Source: Streptomyces atroolivaceus (GTDB lineage Bacteria; Actinomycetota; Actinomycetes; Streptomycetales; Streptomycetaceae). Taken from it: a DNA stretch of 64,000 bases. The notes under the pieces are model-generated. The model was not told the origin of the DNA, searched no databases, and saw nothing but the letters and a program-made list of their open reading frames with translations. The first letter of the stretch is position 1, and the number at the start of each line of letters is the position of its first letter. Position numbers and translations under genes: made by a program. Positions 21,737 through 31,457 of this stretch are shown one piece after another. The stretch spans positions 186,001-250,000 of the forward strand of contig NZ_JNXG01000017.1 in NCBI RefSeq assembly GCF_000717025.1. Direction: 5' to 3'.

Positions 21737-22336
21737 ATGGGAAAAACATACGAACGTATTGACGGGCGTCTCCGGGCTTTCATCGAGGAACAGCCCCTGT
21801 TCTTCACCGCGACCGCGCCCCTGGACGGCGACGGCACGGTCAACCTCTCGCCCAAGGGCGTGCGTGGGTCGTTCGCCGTGGTCGACGAACAGACGGTGGC
21901 CTACCTCGACTTCGCCGGCAGCACCGCCGAGACCCTGGCCCATCTCCGGGAGAACGGGCGCATCACGCTGATGTGGTGCGCTTTCCAGGGCCCGCCGAAC
22001 ATCGTCCGTGTGCACGGCCGCGGGGAGCCGGTCTTCCGTGACGACCCACGCTTCCCCGGGCTTCTCGGTCATTTTCCAGGCATCGACCCGACCCCCCACG
22101 GGCTGCGCGCGATCATCGTGGTGACGGCCGAGCTGGTCCGGGACTCCTGCGGTTACGCGGTGCCGTTCATGGCGTACGACGAGGACCGTTCCCTGCACGC
22201 CGACCGCTTCCGGCGTGAGGACGACGAGAGCCTCAGCAGGTACTTCGAGAAGAAGCCCGACATCGCCACCAGCATCGACGGGCTGCCCGGCCTCCCCCTG
22301 CCACTGCCGGTCATGCCGACGGCAGCCGGCGGGTGA
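21737..22336 (+). CDS. pyridoxamine 5'-phosphate oxidase-family protein
   Basis: 199-aa split-barrel flavin- or F420-binding protein. The N-terminal region IEEQPLFFTATAPLDGDGTVNLSPKG and TVAYLDFAGSTAETLAHLRENGRI is typical of the PPOX subfamily seen in actinomycetes. VRVHGRGEPVFRDDPRFPGL follows. The protein lacks the C-terminal PdxH signature, so a true PNP oxidase role is unlikely; F420/FMN reductase-like activity on an unknown substrate is more probable. The ATG at 21737 has no ribosome binding site and may be leaderless. It lies 42 bp after the HEAT-repeat gene. Confidence 0.85.
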   Translation: MGKTYERIDGRLRAFIEEQPLFFTATAPLDGDGTVNLSPKGVRGSFAVVDEQTVAYLDFAGSTAETLAHLRENGRITLMWCAFQGPPNIVRVHGRGEPVFRDDPRFPGLLGHFPGIDPTPHGLRAIIVVTAELVRDSCGYAVPFMAYDEDRSLHADRFRREDDESLSRYFEKKPDIATSIDGLPGLPLPLPVMPTAAGG

Positions 22337-22401
22337 GGTACTGGGCCGTACGGAGCAGGCCCGGTGGGGAGCCGGCCGCCGCGCCCCGTACGGTCCGGAG
22401 C

Positions 22402-23103
22402 ATGCGCAGATTCCTGGTGACCGCGTCGGTCCTGCTGGCGCTGGCCGGTTCGCTCGCGGCGCGGCCCGGCGGGCCGCCGCCGCTTCCTGAGCGGCTGGCC
22501 GACACGGGCGGCGGTACACAGCTCATCACCGCCGAGGCCCCCCGCACGGACTCCACCACGGGCACGGTCACCTGGTGGGACCGGGGCCGGAGCGGCTGGG
22601 TGGCGGGGGGCTCGGCGCCCGCCCGCTTCGGGGCGAACGGCCTGGCCGAGGGTCTCACTCGCGTCCAGGGCACGAACACCACGCCCACCGGGCTGTACGA
22701 CCTGCCCTACGCCTTCGGGATCGAGGCCGCCCCGCCCGGCACCCGCTTCCCGTACCGCCGGGTCGGAGAGAGTTCGTGGTGGTGCCAGGACAACGCGTCC
22801 CGGCACTACAACCGATGGGTGGACCCACGGCCCGACGACTGCCGGGCGGACGAGGCCGAACACCTCGTCACCTACGCCACCCAGTACGCCCGTGCGCTCG
22901 TCATCGGCTTCAACTACCACCGCCCGGTGCGGGGCAGGGGCGCCGGGATCTTCCTCCACGTCGACGGAAAGGGCCCGACCGCCGGCTGTGTTTCCGTGCC
23001 GGCGGCCGCCATGGGCCGGATCCTGGCCTGGGCCGACCCGGCTCGCCGTCCGCACATCGCGGTCGGGACGGCGTCCGGCCCGACCGCGATCACCCGCTAC
23101 TGA
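22402..23103 (+). CDS. secreted L,D-transpeptidase-like protein (YkuD fold)
   Basis: 233 aa with an export signal ([20 protein letters not shown]). The C-terminal domain carries the YkuD catalytic pattern His-x-Gly/Asp ... Thr-x-Gly-Cys as [20 protein letters not shown], the Cys being the nucleophile. [20 protein letters not shown] is the usual substrate-side block. These enzymes cross-link peptidoglycan stems or cut/transfer at D-amino acids; the short actinobacterial type without a peptidoglycan-binding domain has unknown substrate. The start at 22402 is preceded by GGAG. Its last 7 bp overlap the argR stop on the other strand, so it is convergent with the arginine cluster. Confidence 0.85.
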   Translation: MRRFLVTASVLLALAGSLAARPGGPPPLPERLADTGGGTQLITAEAPRTDSTTGTVTWWDRGRSGWVAGGSAPARFGANGLAEGLTRVQGTNTTPTGLYDLPYAFGIEAAPPGTRFPYRRVGESSWWCQDNASRHYNRWVDPRPDDCRADEAEHLVTYATQYARALVIGFNYHRPVRGRGAGIFLHVDGKGPTAGCVSVPAAAMGRILAWADPARRPHIAVGTASGPTAITRY

Positions 23104-23642
23104 GGCCCGCGGTCGTTCTGGGCCAGCCGCAGCAGGTGGTCGGCCAGTGCCTGGCCGCCGTTCGGGTCACGGCTGATCAGCATCAGCGTGTCGTCCCCCG
23201 CGATCGTGCCGAGGATCGCCTGGAGTTCGGCCTGGTCGATGGCCGAGGCGAGGAACTGCGCGGCACCCGGAGGCGTTCGCAGCACCACGAGGTTGGCCGA
23301 GGCCTCCGCGGAGATGAGCAGCTCGGCCGAGAGCCTGCGCATCCGCTCCTCCTTGGCCGACCCTCCGAGCGGTGCCTGCGGGGTGCGGAATCCACCCTCG
23401 CTCGGCACCGCGTAGATCAGCTCGCCGCCGGTGTTGCGGATCTTGACCGCACCGAGCTCGTCCAGGTCGCGGGAGAGCGTCGCCTGGGTGACGCTCAGCC
23501 CGTCGTCGGACAGGAGCCTGGCCAGCTGGCTCTGCGAGCGCACCGGCCGGCGGTTCAGGATGTCCACGATCCTGCGGTGGCGTGCCGTGCGGGTCTGTGG
23601 CACCGACGGCCCGCCGTGGTCGGTTTCCTGCGCCTCGGTCAT
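23097..23642 (-). CDS. argR: arginine repressor
   Basis: 181-aa ArgR. The N-terminal winged helix contains [20 protein letters not shown] and [20 protein letters not shown], the recognition helix of the family. The C-terminal domain ([27 protein letters not shown]) includes the GTIAGDDT arginine-binding and hexamer core. With arginine bound it represses arg genes at ARG boxes. The start at 23642 gives a normal length; upstream frames are too long. It is the last gene of argC-J-B-D-R, 25 bp after argD, so repression of the operon also limits the repressor. Convergent with the L,D-transpeptidase gene, overlapping it by 7 bp. Confidence 0.95.
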   Translation of the reverse strand: MTEAQETDHGGPSVPQTRTARHRRIVDILNRRPVRSQSQLARLLSDDGLSVTQATLSRDLDELGAVKIRNTGGELIYAVPSEGGFRTPQAPLGGSAKEERMRRLSAELLISAEASANLVVLRTPPGAAQFLASAIDQAELQAILGTIAGDDTLMLISRDPNGGQALADHLLRLAQNDRGPQ

Positions 23643-23667
23643 CGTCGTCGCCTCATTCTCCGGTTCG

Positions 23668-24864
23668 TCACTCTCCGGATCGTCCGTCCCCGTAAGCCGC
23701 GTCGAGGGCTCCCGGCAGAATCCGCAGGAACGCGTCCACCTCGGCGTCACCGATGATCAGCGGCGGCATGAGCCGTACGACGTCGGGGGCGGGCGCGTTC
23801 ACCAGGAGTCCGGCTCCCTGAGCCGCCTGCTGCACCTTCGGTGCGAGGGGCCCGGTGAGCACGATACCCAGCAGCAGTCCCGAGCCGCGGACGTGGGAGA
23901 CCAGCGGGTGCCCGAGGCCCTCGACGCCCTCCCGGATCCGCTCACCGAGCCGCTTCACGCTGTCCAGGATGCCGTCGGCGGCGAGAGTGTCCAGGACGGC
24001 GAGACCGGCGGCGCAGGCGACGGGGTTGCCGCCGAACGTCGTGCCGTGCTGGCCGGGCTTGAGCAGATCGGCCGCGGCGCCGAACGCCACGGTCGCGCCG
24101 ATCGGCAGACCGCCTCCGAGGCCCTTGGCCAGGGTGACGACGTCAGGCTCGACCCCCTGGTGGGCCTGGTGCTCGAACCAGTGGCCGCAGCGGCCGATCC
24201 CGGTCTGCACCTCGTCCAGGACGAGCAGCGTGCCGGTGGCCCGCGTGATCTCCCTGGCCGCCTCCAGATAGCCCTTGGGCGGCACGACGACGCCGTTCTC
24301 GCCCTGCACGGGCTCGATGACGAGCAGTGCGGTGCCGGTCGTCACCGCGGCCCGGAGCGCCTCGACGTCGCCGTACGGGACGTGCGTGACGTCTCCCGGC
24401 AGCGGCAGGAACGGGTCGCGCTTGCCGGGCTGACCGGTCAGCGCGAGGCTGCCCATGGTCCGGCCGTGGAAGCCGCCGTCGGTGGCGACCATGTGCGTAC
24501 GCCCGGTCAGCCGTCCGATCTTGAAGGCGGCCTCGTTCGCCTCGGCGCCGGAGTTGGAGAAGAAGACCCTGCCCGTCCGGCCGAAGAGCTGGAGGAGCCG
24601 TTCGGCGAGCGCGATGGGCGGCTCCGCGGTGTAGAGGTTGGAGACGTGGCCGAGGGAGGCGATCTGCGTGGAGACGGCCTCGACCACGGCGGGATGGGCG
24701 TGGCCGAGCGCGTTGACCGCGATACCGCCGACGAAGTCGAGGTACTCGTTGCCCTCCGCGTCCCACACCCGGGCGCCCGCGCCGCGCACCAGGGGCAGCT
24801 GCGGGGTGCCGTAGTTGTCCATCAGCGCACCCTGCCAGCGCTGTGCGAACTCCTCGTTGCTCAT
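23668..24864 (-). CDS. argD: acetylornithine aminotransferase
   Basis: 398-aa class III PLP aminotransferase that converts N-acetylglutamate semialdehyde to N-acetylornithine. Family blocks: [38 protein letters not shown] (cofactor phosphate binding), [20 protein letters not shown] (Asp pairing with the pyridine N) and the PLP Lys in [17 protein letters not shown]. It starts at ATG 24864, overlapping the argB stop by 4 bp (24861-24864), so it is translationally coupled. Such enzymes may also work in lysine and ornithine metabolism. Confidence 0.96.
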   Translation of the reverse strand: MSNEEFAQRWQGALMDNYGTPQLPLVRGAGARVWDAEGNEYLDFVGGIAVNALGHAHPAVVEAVSTQIASLGHVSNLYTAEPPIALAERLLQLFGRTGRVFFSNSGAEANEAAFKIGRLTGRTHMVATDGGFHGRTMGSLALTGQPGKRDPFLPLPGDVTHVPYGDVEALRAAVTTGTALLVIEPVQGENGVVVPPKGYLEAAREITRATGTLLVLDEVQTGIGRCGHWFEHQAHQGVEPDVVTLAKGLGGGLPIGATVAFGAAADLLKPGQHGTTFGGNPVACAAGLAVLDTLAADGILDSVKRLGERIREGVEGLGHPLVSHVRGSGLLLGIVLTGPLAPKVQQAAQGAGLLVNAPAPDVVRLMPPLIIGDAEVDAFLRILPGALDAAYGDGRSGE

Positions 24865-25787
24865 GACTCCCCCTCTGTTCCGTCAGGCGCGACGGGGGCC
24901 GTGTCGGGCACGACCATCGTGCCGATCCCCTCGTCGGTGAAGATCTCCAGCAGGATCGAGTGCTGGACCCTGCCGTCGATGACCCGGGCGGTCTCGACGC
25001 CGTTGCGTACGGCGTGGAGGCAGCCCTGCATCTTGGGCACCATGCCGCTGGAGAGGTCCGGCAGCAGCTTCTCCAGTTCGGTGGCGGTGAGCCGGCTGAT
25101 GACGTCGTCGCTGTTCGGCCAGTCCTCGTAGAGGCCCTCGACGTCGGTCAGGACCATCAGCGTCTCGGCGTTCAGCGCGGCGGCGAGTGCGGCTGCCGCG
25201 GTGTCCGCGTTGACGTTGTAGACGTGGTTGTCCTCGGCGGAGCGGGCGATGGAGGAGATGACGGGGATCCGGCCGTCGTCCAGCAGCGCCTGGATCGCTC
25301 CGGTGTCGATGCCCGTGATCTCACCGACGCGGCCGATGTCGACGGCTTCGCCGTCGATCACCGGGCGGTGCTGGGTGGCGGTGATCGTGTGGGCGTCCTC
25401 GCCGGTCATGCCGACGGCGAGCGGGCCGTGCTGGTTGAGCAGCCCGACGAGCTCTCGCTGCACCTGTCCGGCCAGCACCATGCGTACGACGTCCATCGCC
25501 TCGGGCGTGGTGACGCGCAGTCCGGCCTTGAACTCGCTGACCAGGCCCTGCTTGTCGAGCTGTGCGCTGATCTGCGGGCCACCGCCGTGCACGACGACCG
25601 GTTTGAGGCCGGCGTGCCGCAGGAAGACGACGTCCTGGGCGAAGGCCGCCTTCAGCTCCTCGTCGATCATGGCGTTGCCGCCGAACTTGATGACGACGGT
25701 CTTGCCGTTGTGCCGGGTGAGCCAGGGCAGCGCCTCGATGAGGATCTGCGCCTTGGGCAGCGCGGTGTGCTTCCTCGCGGCGCTCAT
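24861..25787 (-). CDS. argB: acetylglutamate kinase
   Basis: 308-aa kinase that phosphorylates N-acetylglutamate, the second step of the acetyl pathway. Blocks: [16 protein letters not shown] (nucleotide-binding GG), [18 protein letters not shown], GNxNADT-like [14 protein letters not shown], and [20 protein letters not shown]. The C-terminal part ([20 protein letters not shown]) is the usual end. The family form in actinomycetes is arginine-inhibited, and the N-terminal helix needed for that ([20 protein letters not shown]) is present. ATG 25787 overlaps the argJ stop by 4 bp and its own stop overlaps the argD start, so argJ-argB-argD are coupled. Confidence 0.96.
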   Translation of the reverse strand: MSAARKHTALPKAQILIEALPWLTRHNGKTVVIKFGGNAMIDEELKAAFAQDVVFLRHAGLKPVVVHGGGPQISAQLDKQGLVSEFKAGLRVTTPEAMDVVRMVLAGQVQRELVGLLNQHGPLAVGMTGEDAHTITATQHRPVIDGEAVDIGRVGEITGIDTGAIQALLDDGRIPVISSIARSAEDNHVYNVNADTAAAALAAALNAETLMVLTDVEGLYEDWPNSDDVISRLTATELEKLLPDLSSGMVPKMQGCLHAVRNGVETARVIDGRVQHSILLEIFTDEGIGTMVVPDTAPVAPDGTEGES

Positions 25788-26938
25788 GAGCTGTACGCGC
25801 TGTTCTCGTGGACGTACTCGGCGGTGAGGTCGTTCGCCCAGATGACGGCGGACTCGCCACCCGCCGCGAGGTCCGCGGTGATCCTGACCTCCCGGTAGCG
25901 CATGTCCACCAGGTCGCGGTCCTCGCCCACGCTGCCGTTCCTGCACACCCAGACGTCGTTGATGGCGACGTTCAGCAGGTCGGGCTCGAAGGCGGCCTTG
26001 GTGGTGCCGATCGCGGAGAGGACCCGGCCCCAGTTGGGGTCCTCGCCGTGGATGGCGCACTTCAGGAGGTTGTTGCGGGCGATGCTCCGGCCGACCTCGA
26101 CGGCGTCCTCCTCGGTCGCCGCGTTGATCACCTCGATCCGGATGTCCTTGGAGGCGCCCTCGGCGTCTCCGATCAGCTGCCGGGCGAGGTCGGCGCAGAC
26201 GCTCTGCACGGCCTGGTCGAACTCTGCCTGCGCGGGGGTGATTCCGCTCGCCCCGGAGGCGAGCAGCAGCACGGTGTCGTTGGTCGACATACAGCCGTCG
26301 GAGTCGACCCGGTCGAAGGTGGTGCGGGTGGCGGCGCGCAGCGCGGTGTCGAGGGCGGGCGCTTCCACGTCTGCGTCGGTGGTGAGGACGACGAGCATGG
26401 TGGCGAGACCGGGGGCGAGCATGCCCGCGCCCTTGGCCATGCCGCCGACGGTCCAGCCCTCGCCGCCCGCGACGGCGGTCTTGTGGACCGTGTCGGTGGT
26501 CTTGATCGCGATGGCGGCCTTCTCGCCGCCGTGCTCGCTGAGTTCCTTCGCGGCCTGCTCGATGCCCGGCAGGAGCTTGTCCATGGGGAGGCGCAGGCCG
26601 ATCAATCCGGTGGAGGCGACCGCGATCTCCCCCGCGCTGTGACCGCTGAGGACCTCGGCGGCCTTCTCGGCCGTGGCGTGGGTGTCCTGGAAGCCCTGGG
26701 GGCCCGTACAGGCGTTCGCGCCACCGGAGTTGAGGACGACGGCGGTCACTTCGCCGCCCTTGAGCACCTGTTCCGACCAGAGGACGGGTGCTGCCTTGAC
26801 GCGGTTGGAGGTGAAGACGCCCGCGGCGGCACGGCGGGGGCCGTCGTTGACCACGAGGGCCAGATCCGGATGACCGCTCTCCTTGATCCCGGCGGCGATG
26901 CCCGCCGCCGTGAATCCCTTGGCTGCCGTGACGCTCAC
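25784..26938 (-). CDS. argJ: bifunctional ornithine acetyltransferase / N-acetylglutamate synthase
   Basis: 384-aa enzyme that recycles the acetyl group from N-acetylornithine to glutamate. It self-cleaves; the cleavage Thr lies in [20 protein letters not shown], where the family ATM motif is seen. Flanking blocks: [39 protein letters not shown] and [17 protein letters not shown]. Length is normal. It starts at 26938 after an 88-bp gap from argC, and overlaps argB by 4 bp. Whether it can also use acetyl-CoA cannot be told. Confidence 0.96.
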   Translation of the reverse strand: MSVTAAKGFTAAGIAAGIKESGHPDLALVVNDGPRRAAAGVFTSNRVKAAPVLWSEQVLKGGEVTAVVLNSGGANACTGPQGFQDTHATAEKAAEVLSGHSAGEIAVASTGLIGLRLPMDKLLPGIEQAAKELSEHGGEKAAIAIKTTDTVHKTAVAGGEGWTVGGMAKGAGMLAPGLATMLVVLTTDADVEAPALDTALRAATRTTFDRVDSDGCMSTNDTVLLLASGASGITPAQAEFDQAVQSVCADLARQLIGDAEGASKDIRIEVINAATEEDAVEVGRSIARNNLLKCAIHGEDPNWGRVLSAIGTTKAAFEPDLLNVAINDVWVCRNGSVGEDRDLVDMRYREVRITADLAAGGESAVIWANDLTAEYVHENSAYSS

Positions 26939-27026
26939 TGCATCTCCTCGTTCGTCTCTCCGCCCACGCGGCGCCGCGGCGCGGCCTTCGTCGTTGCCCG
27001 CAGCCCGGCGGCTGCGCGTGCTTCGC

Positions 27027-28067
<1,041 letters not shown>

Positions 28068-28082
28068 TCATCGATGGCATGA

Positions 28083-28110
28083 CTATACGCAGTAATGCAG
28101 TGTTATGCAA
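28083..28110. promoter_or_regulatory. ARG-box-like operator upstream of argC
   Basis: Minus strand: TTGCATAACACTGCATTACTG then CGTATAG, two overlapping half-site pairs of the TGCAT type, in an A+T-rich island. It sits at the expected promoter position for the argCJBDR operon, and has the same TGCATAA and CGTATA words as the argH site at 20341-20370. Confidence 0.75.
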
Positions 28111-28337
28111 AGATCGCTCGCCTGGCCGTTCGCCGGCCGGTGCCGGAGCCGGAGGAGGTGCCGGTGCCGGTGAGCGAGGCGCCGGGGCTCGAGTGCCGGA
28201 TGCGCAGGTCTCCGGCGGTGGAATCGCCGGGCGGTCGCGGCGTCCGGTGAGGCGGGTGCGGCAGGACTTCGGTTACATGACCTGTATACCGACCGGGTGC
28301 GGAGCGGTCGCAAGACGCGGAGGCGGAGTGAGCGGCC

Positions 28338-28970
28338 ATGGGTGAGATCGCCGAGGAGGCCGGCCGTGTGCACCGGGAGGTCGGCACACGCCGCGTGGGG
28401 TCGGACGAGGCCGGCACGGTGCTGTTGCGGCGCACTTTCGACGCCCCTGCCGCCGATGTCTGGGGGGCGGTGACCTCTCCGGAGCGCATCGCCCGGTGGT
28501 TCCTCCCGGTGACGGGTGACCTCCGGGCCGGCGGGAGCTATCAGCTGGAGGGCAACGCGGGCGGCGAGATCCTCGAGTGCGTCCCCCCTGGGCGGCTGCG
28601 TGTGTCCTGGCTGTTCGGCCCCGACCCCGGATTCAGTGAGGTCGAGGTGCGCCTGGCGCCGGAGGGCGGCGACCGGACGGTGTTCGAGCTGGAGCACGCG
28701 TCCGTCATCCCGGAGGAGTTCCGGAGTCAGTTCGGGCCCGGCGCGGTCGGTGTCGGCTGGGACCTTGCACTTCTGGGGCTCGGATGGCACCTGGCGGGCG
28801 GCGGGATCGACCCGGAGGAGGCGGTGGAGTGGCACACCTCCCCCGAGGCGAAGGCCTTCGTGGCCCGCTCGGGTGAGGAGTGGGGGCGGGCGTTCGCCGC
28901 TTCAGGAGCGGATCCGGAGACCGTGACCGCGACGACGGTGGCCACGATCGCGTTCTACACGGGGTCGTAG
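28338..28970 (+). CDS. SRPBCC / AHSA1-like START-fold protein
   Basis: 210 aa. The AHSA1-type domain runs from VLLRRTFDAPAADVWGAVTS through PERIARWFLPVTGDLRAGG and GGEILECVPPGRLRVSWLFG to VFELEHASVIPEEF. The deep pocket of this fold binds a hydrophobic ligand or assists enzymes; members in actinomycetes are often paired with an ArsR regulator, but no such gene lies next to this one. The ATG at 28338 follows ggagtgagcggcc. The 228 bp before it hold no other gene. Divergent from argC. Confidence 0.82.
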   Translation: MGEIAEEAGRVHREVGTRRVGSDEAGTVLLRRTFDAPAADVWGAVTSPERIARWFLPVTGDLRAGGSYQLEGNAGGEILECVPPGRLRVSWLFGPDPGFSEVEVRLAPEGGDRTVFELEHASVIPEEFRSQFGPGAVGVGWDLALLGLGWHLAGGGIDPEEAVEWHTSPEAKAFVARSGEEWGRAFAASGADPETVTATTVATIAFYTGS

Positions 28971-29137
28971 ACCCGGCGACACGGGTGCGGGGCGGCGTTC
29001 CCGGCGCACGGCGGCGCCGTGCGTGTGCCGCGGCGGCGCGGACCTGCGGGCCGCTCCCGCCGGTCGCGCCCCGCCGGAGCCGACGGGAGTGGCACCCGGT
29101 CGGCCCGGCGCCCACGCTCGGCGTCCCCGGGGGCACG

Positions 29138-29557
29138 TCAGTCGCGGTCGGCCTGCTCCGAGCGGGCCGCGTTGCGCTCCTTGATGCGTGCCGCCTCCTC
29201 GCGGACCTCGGCCTGGGTGGCGCGTTCCTTCTGCAGCCACTCGGGCCCGTCCTGCTTCAGGGCGTCGATCTGCTCCGTGGTGAGGGGCTCCGTGACCCCG
29301 CCGCGGGCGAGGCCGGCGATGGAGACGCCCAGCTTCGAGGCGACCACCGGCCGGGGGTGCGGACCGTTGCGGCGCAGCTCCTGCAGCCACTCCGGCGGGT
29401 CGGACTGCAGCGCGTTCAGCTCGGCGCGCGAGACGACGCCCTCCTGGAACTCGGCGGGGGTGGCTTCGAGGTACACACCCAGCTTCTTCGCCGCTGTGGC
29501 GGGCTTCATCGTCTGGGTGGTCTGGTGCGACGTCATGGTGTCCAGGGTATCGAGCAT
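29138..29557 (-). CDS. DUF5997-family protein
   Basis: 139 aa. The sequence has two copies of a similar helix-rich unit: KPATAAKKLGVYLEATPAEF then VVSRAELNALQSDPPEWLQEL, and VVASKLGVSIAGLARGGVTE then EQIDALKQDGPEWLQKERA. Both end in the motif PEWLQ. The C-terminal tail is charged (RIKERNAARSEQADRD). The start at 29557 has GGAGG 8 nt upstream; an ATG at 29536 has none. It is divergent from the LysR-domain gene (37 bp gap), a pairing I recall from many streptomycetes. The function is unknown. Confidence 0.8.
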   Translation of the reverse strand: MLDTLDTMTSHQTTQTMKPATAAKKLGVYLEATPAEFQEGVVSRAELNALQSDPPEWLQELRRNGPHPRPVVASKLGVSIAGLARGGVTEPLTTEQIDALKQDGPEWLQKERATQAEVREEAARIKERNAARSEQADRD

Positions 29558-29594
29558 GTGCGCCGCCTCCGACCACGGCCGGTAACCTGGCGGA

Positions 29595-30359
29595 GTGACA
29601 GGCTCGGAAGCACCTTCGTCGTTCCGGCTCGCCTACGTCCCGGGCGTGACCCCGACCAAGTGGGTCCGGATCTGGAACGAGCGGCTGCCCGGTACCCCGC
29701 TGACCCTCGTCGGCGTACCCGCCGCCGAGGCCGCCGGCCTGCTGCGCGACGGTGGCGCGGACGCCGGTTTCGTGCGGCTGCCCATCGACCGTACGGACCT
29801 CAGCGCGATCCCCCTGTACACCGAGACCACCGTCGTCGTCGTCCCCAAGGACCACGCGGCGACGGCCGTCGAGGAGATGTCGGCCGAGGACCTGGCCGAG
29901 GAGATCGTGCTGCATCCCCTCGACGACACCCTCGGCTGGGAGCGCCCGCCGGGCCGGCCCGCGCTCGAGCGGCCCGCCACCACGGCGGACGCCGTCGAGC
30001 TGGTGGCGGCCGGCGTGGGCCTGCTCGTCGTCCCGCAGTCACTGGCCCGGCTGAACCACCGCAAGGACCTCACCTACCGGCCGCTGGCCGGCGCCCCCGA
30101 GTCACGGATCGCCCTCGCGTGGCCGGAGGAGAAGACCACCGACCTGGTCGAGGAGTTCATCGGGATCGTCCGCGGGCGGACCGTCAACAGCACCCGCGGC
30201 CGCGCCCCGACGCCGCCGCAGCCGAAGGCCAGGCGCGCCGAGAAGAAGAGCGGCGCACCGCGCAAGCCGGCACCGGGCAAGACCTCCCGGGGCGGCTCCG
30301 GCGGCGCCAAGAACCCCAAGGGCGGCGCCAAGCGCGGAAAGCCCCGCCGCCGGCCGTAG
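29595..30359 (+). CDS. LysR substrate-binding domain protein without DNA-binding domain
   Basis: 254 aa. Residues 10-190 match the periplasmic-binding-like effector domain of LysR regulators (LAYVPGVTPTKWVRIWNERL, GGADAGFVRLPIDRTD, VAAGVGLLVVPQSLARL), but the N-terminal helix-turn-helix is absent. Residues 200-254 are a Lys/Arg/Pro/Gly tail (KARRAEKKSGAPRKPAPG) that could bind nucleic acid in its place. The start is a GTG with a -10-like TAACCT 7 bp before it, suggesting a leaderless transcript. Divergent from the DUF5997 gene. It may be a sensor that works through a partner. Confidence 0.82.
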   Translation: MTGSEAPSSFRLAYVPGVTPTKWVRIWNERLPGTPLTLVGVPAAEAAGLLRDGGADAGFVRLPIDRTDLSAIPLYTETTVVVVPKDHAATAVEEMSAEDLAEEIVLHPLDDTLGWERPPGRPALERPATTADAVELVAAGVGLLVVPQSLARLNHRKDLTYRPLAGAPESRIALAWPEEKTTDLVEEFIGIVRGRTVNSTRGRAPTPPQPKARRAEKKSGAPRKPAPGKTSRGGSGGAKNPKGGAKRGKPRRRP

Positions 30360-30454
30360 CGGGTGGGCCGTGCCCTACCCGTAGTACTTCGGAGCTACGC
30401 GCCAGGTGCCCTCCCGGGCGGGACGCCGACCACAGGGGTCGCTCCATAACTTCG

Positions 30455-30484
30455 GTACCGGATTCAACGAGAACCATCCGGTAC
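30455..30484. promoter_or_regulatory. inverted repeat GTACCGGAT-N12-ATCCGGTAC before the hydrolase operon
   Basis: Perfect 9-bp arms with a 12-bp A+T-richer centre (tcaacgagaacc), ending 13 bp before the ATG at 30498, next to the ribosome binding site ggaagga. It could be an operator or an RNA hairpin that hides the ribosome binding site. Confidence 0.55.
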
Positions 30485-30497
30485 GGAAGGACATCCC

Positions 30498-31457
30498 ATG
30501 GCGTCCCGCCCATGGAGCAGCCGCGCGCGGCGCGCCCTGCTCGCCTCCCTCGTCACCGCGTCGGTGGCGCTGCCGGTGTCGGGGGCGGCCCGCCCCGCCG
30601 CCGTTCCGGCCCCCGCTCCGGCCGCCCTCGCCCCGCTGGGCACGGCGGAATCCTCGGTCCTGGAGGCCAGGTACGCCGCCGGCCGGGAGGAGATCCGGGC
30701 GGCGCGTGACATGGCCGCCCGCCACGGCGACCGTCGACGGGCCGCAGCGCTCACGGCCATGGCGGGGCCGGGGCGCACCTTCCTGATGTTCGACGGGCGC
30801 GACGGCGGACGCAGCGCGGAGGTGTTCGGGGATCTGTCCCGCGCCGGACGTATCGCCGTCCTGGTGCCGGGGGCGGGTGTCGACCTCGATCACTACTGGC
30901 GCCTACGGCGTGACGCCGACGCGCTCCTGGACGAGCTGGGCAGCGGGTCCGCCGTCATCGCCTGGCTCGGCTACCGGACGCCTGCCACGCTGGGCCCGTC
31001 GTCGCTGACGGCGGGACGGGCCGGCGAAGCGGCGCCTCGGCTCAGGGCGTTCGTCCGGGAGCTGGGCGGGGCCGTGCCCGCCGCCCGGGTCTCCCTCCTC
31101 TGCCACTCCTACGGTTCCGTGGTCTGCGCCCGGGCCGCGTCCGGCCTCGAAGTGGCGGACGTCGTGCTGTACGGGAGCCCCGGCACCGGTGCCGGGAGCG
31201 CGGCCGGTCTGCGGACCCGCGCCACGGTGCGGGCGGGCCTGGGCGGGGACGACTGGATAGCCCTGGTCCCGCACACGGCTCTCCCCCTGCCGTTCGTCAC
31301 GGTCGGGTTCGGGGCGGACCCGACGGCGCCGGAGTTCGGAGCCGAGGTGTTCGACGCGGGCGACGCCGGACACAGCGACTACCTGAGACCCGGGTCCGTC
31401 TCGCTCCGCAGCATCGCCGGGATCGTGGCGGGAACGGCTGGGACCCGTCATGGGTGA
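30498..31457 (+). CDS. exported alpha/beta hydrolase, DUF1023 type
   Basis: 319 aa with an N-terminal signal (RRALLASLVTASVALPVSGA). The catalytic domain starts near residue 95 with RIAVLVPGAGVDLDHYWRL; the nucleophile elbow is SLLCHSYGSVVCARA (Ser in HSYGS) and the likely His is in GDAGHSDYLRPGSVSL. This is the DUF1023-type alpha/beta hydrolase of actinomycetes, with lipase or esterase folds but unknown substrate. GGAAGGA precedes the ATG. Its 3' end overlaps the acyltransferase start by 8 bp, and it is the first gene of a four-gene overlapping unit ending in a two-component system. Confidence 0.88.
   Translation: MASRPWSSRARRALLASLVTASVALPVSGAARPAAVPAPAPAALAPLGTAESSVLEARYAAGREEIRAARDMAARHGDRRRAAALTAMAGPGRTFLMFDGRDGGRSAEVFGDLSRAGRIAVLVPGAGVDLDHYWRLRRDADALLDELGSGSAVIAWLGYRTPATLGPSSLTAGRAGEAAPRLRAFVRELGGAVPAARVSLLCHSYGSVVCARAASGLEVADVVLYGSPGTGAGSAAGLRTRATVRAGLGGDDWIALVPHTALPLPFVTVGFGADPTAPEFGAEVFDAGDAGHSDYLRPGSVSLRSIAGIVAGTAGTRHG

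Noticed and set aside
28083..28835. 250-codon minus-strand frame opposite the SRPBCC gene
   Set aside because: The plus-strand product has a clear AHSA1-type domain; the other frame is Arg/Pro-rich shadow.
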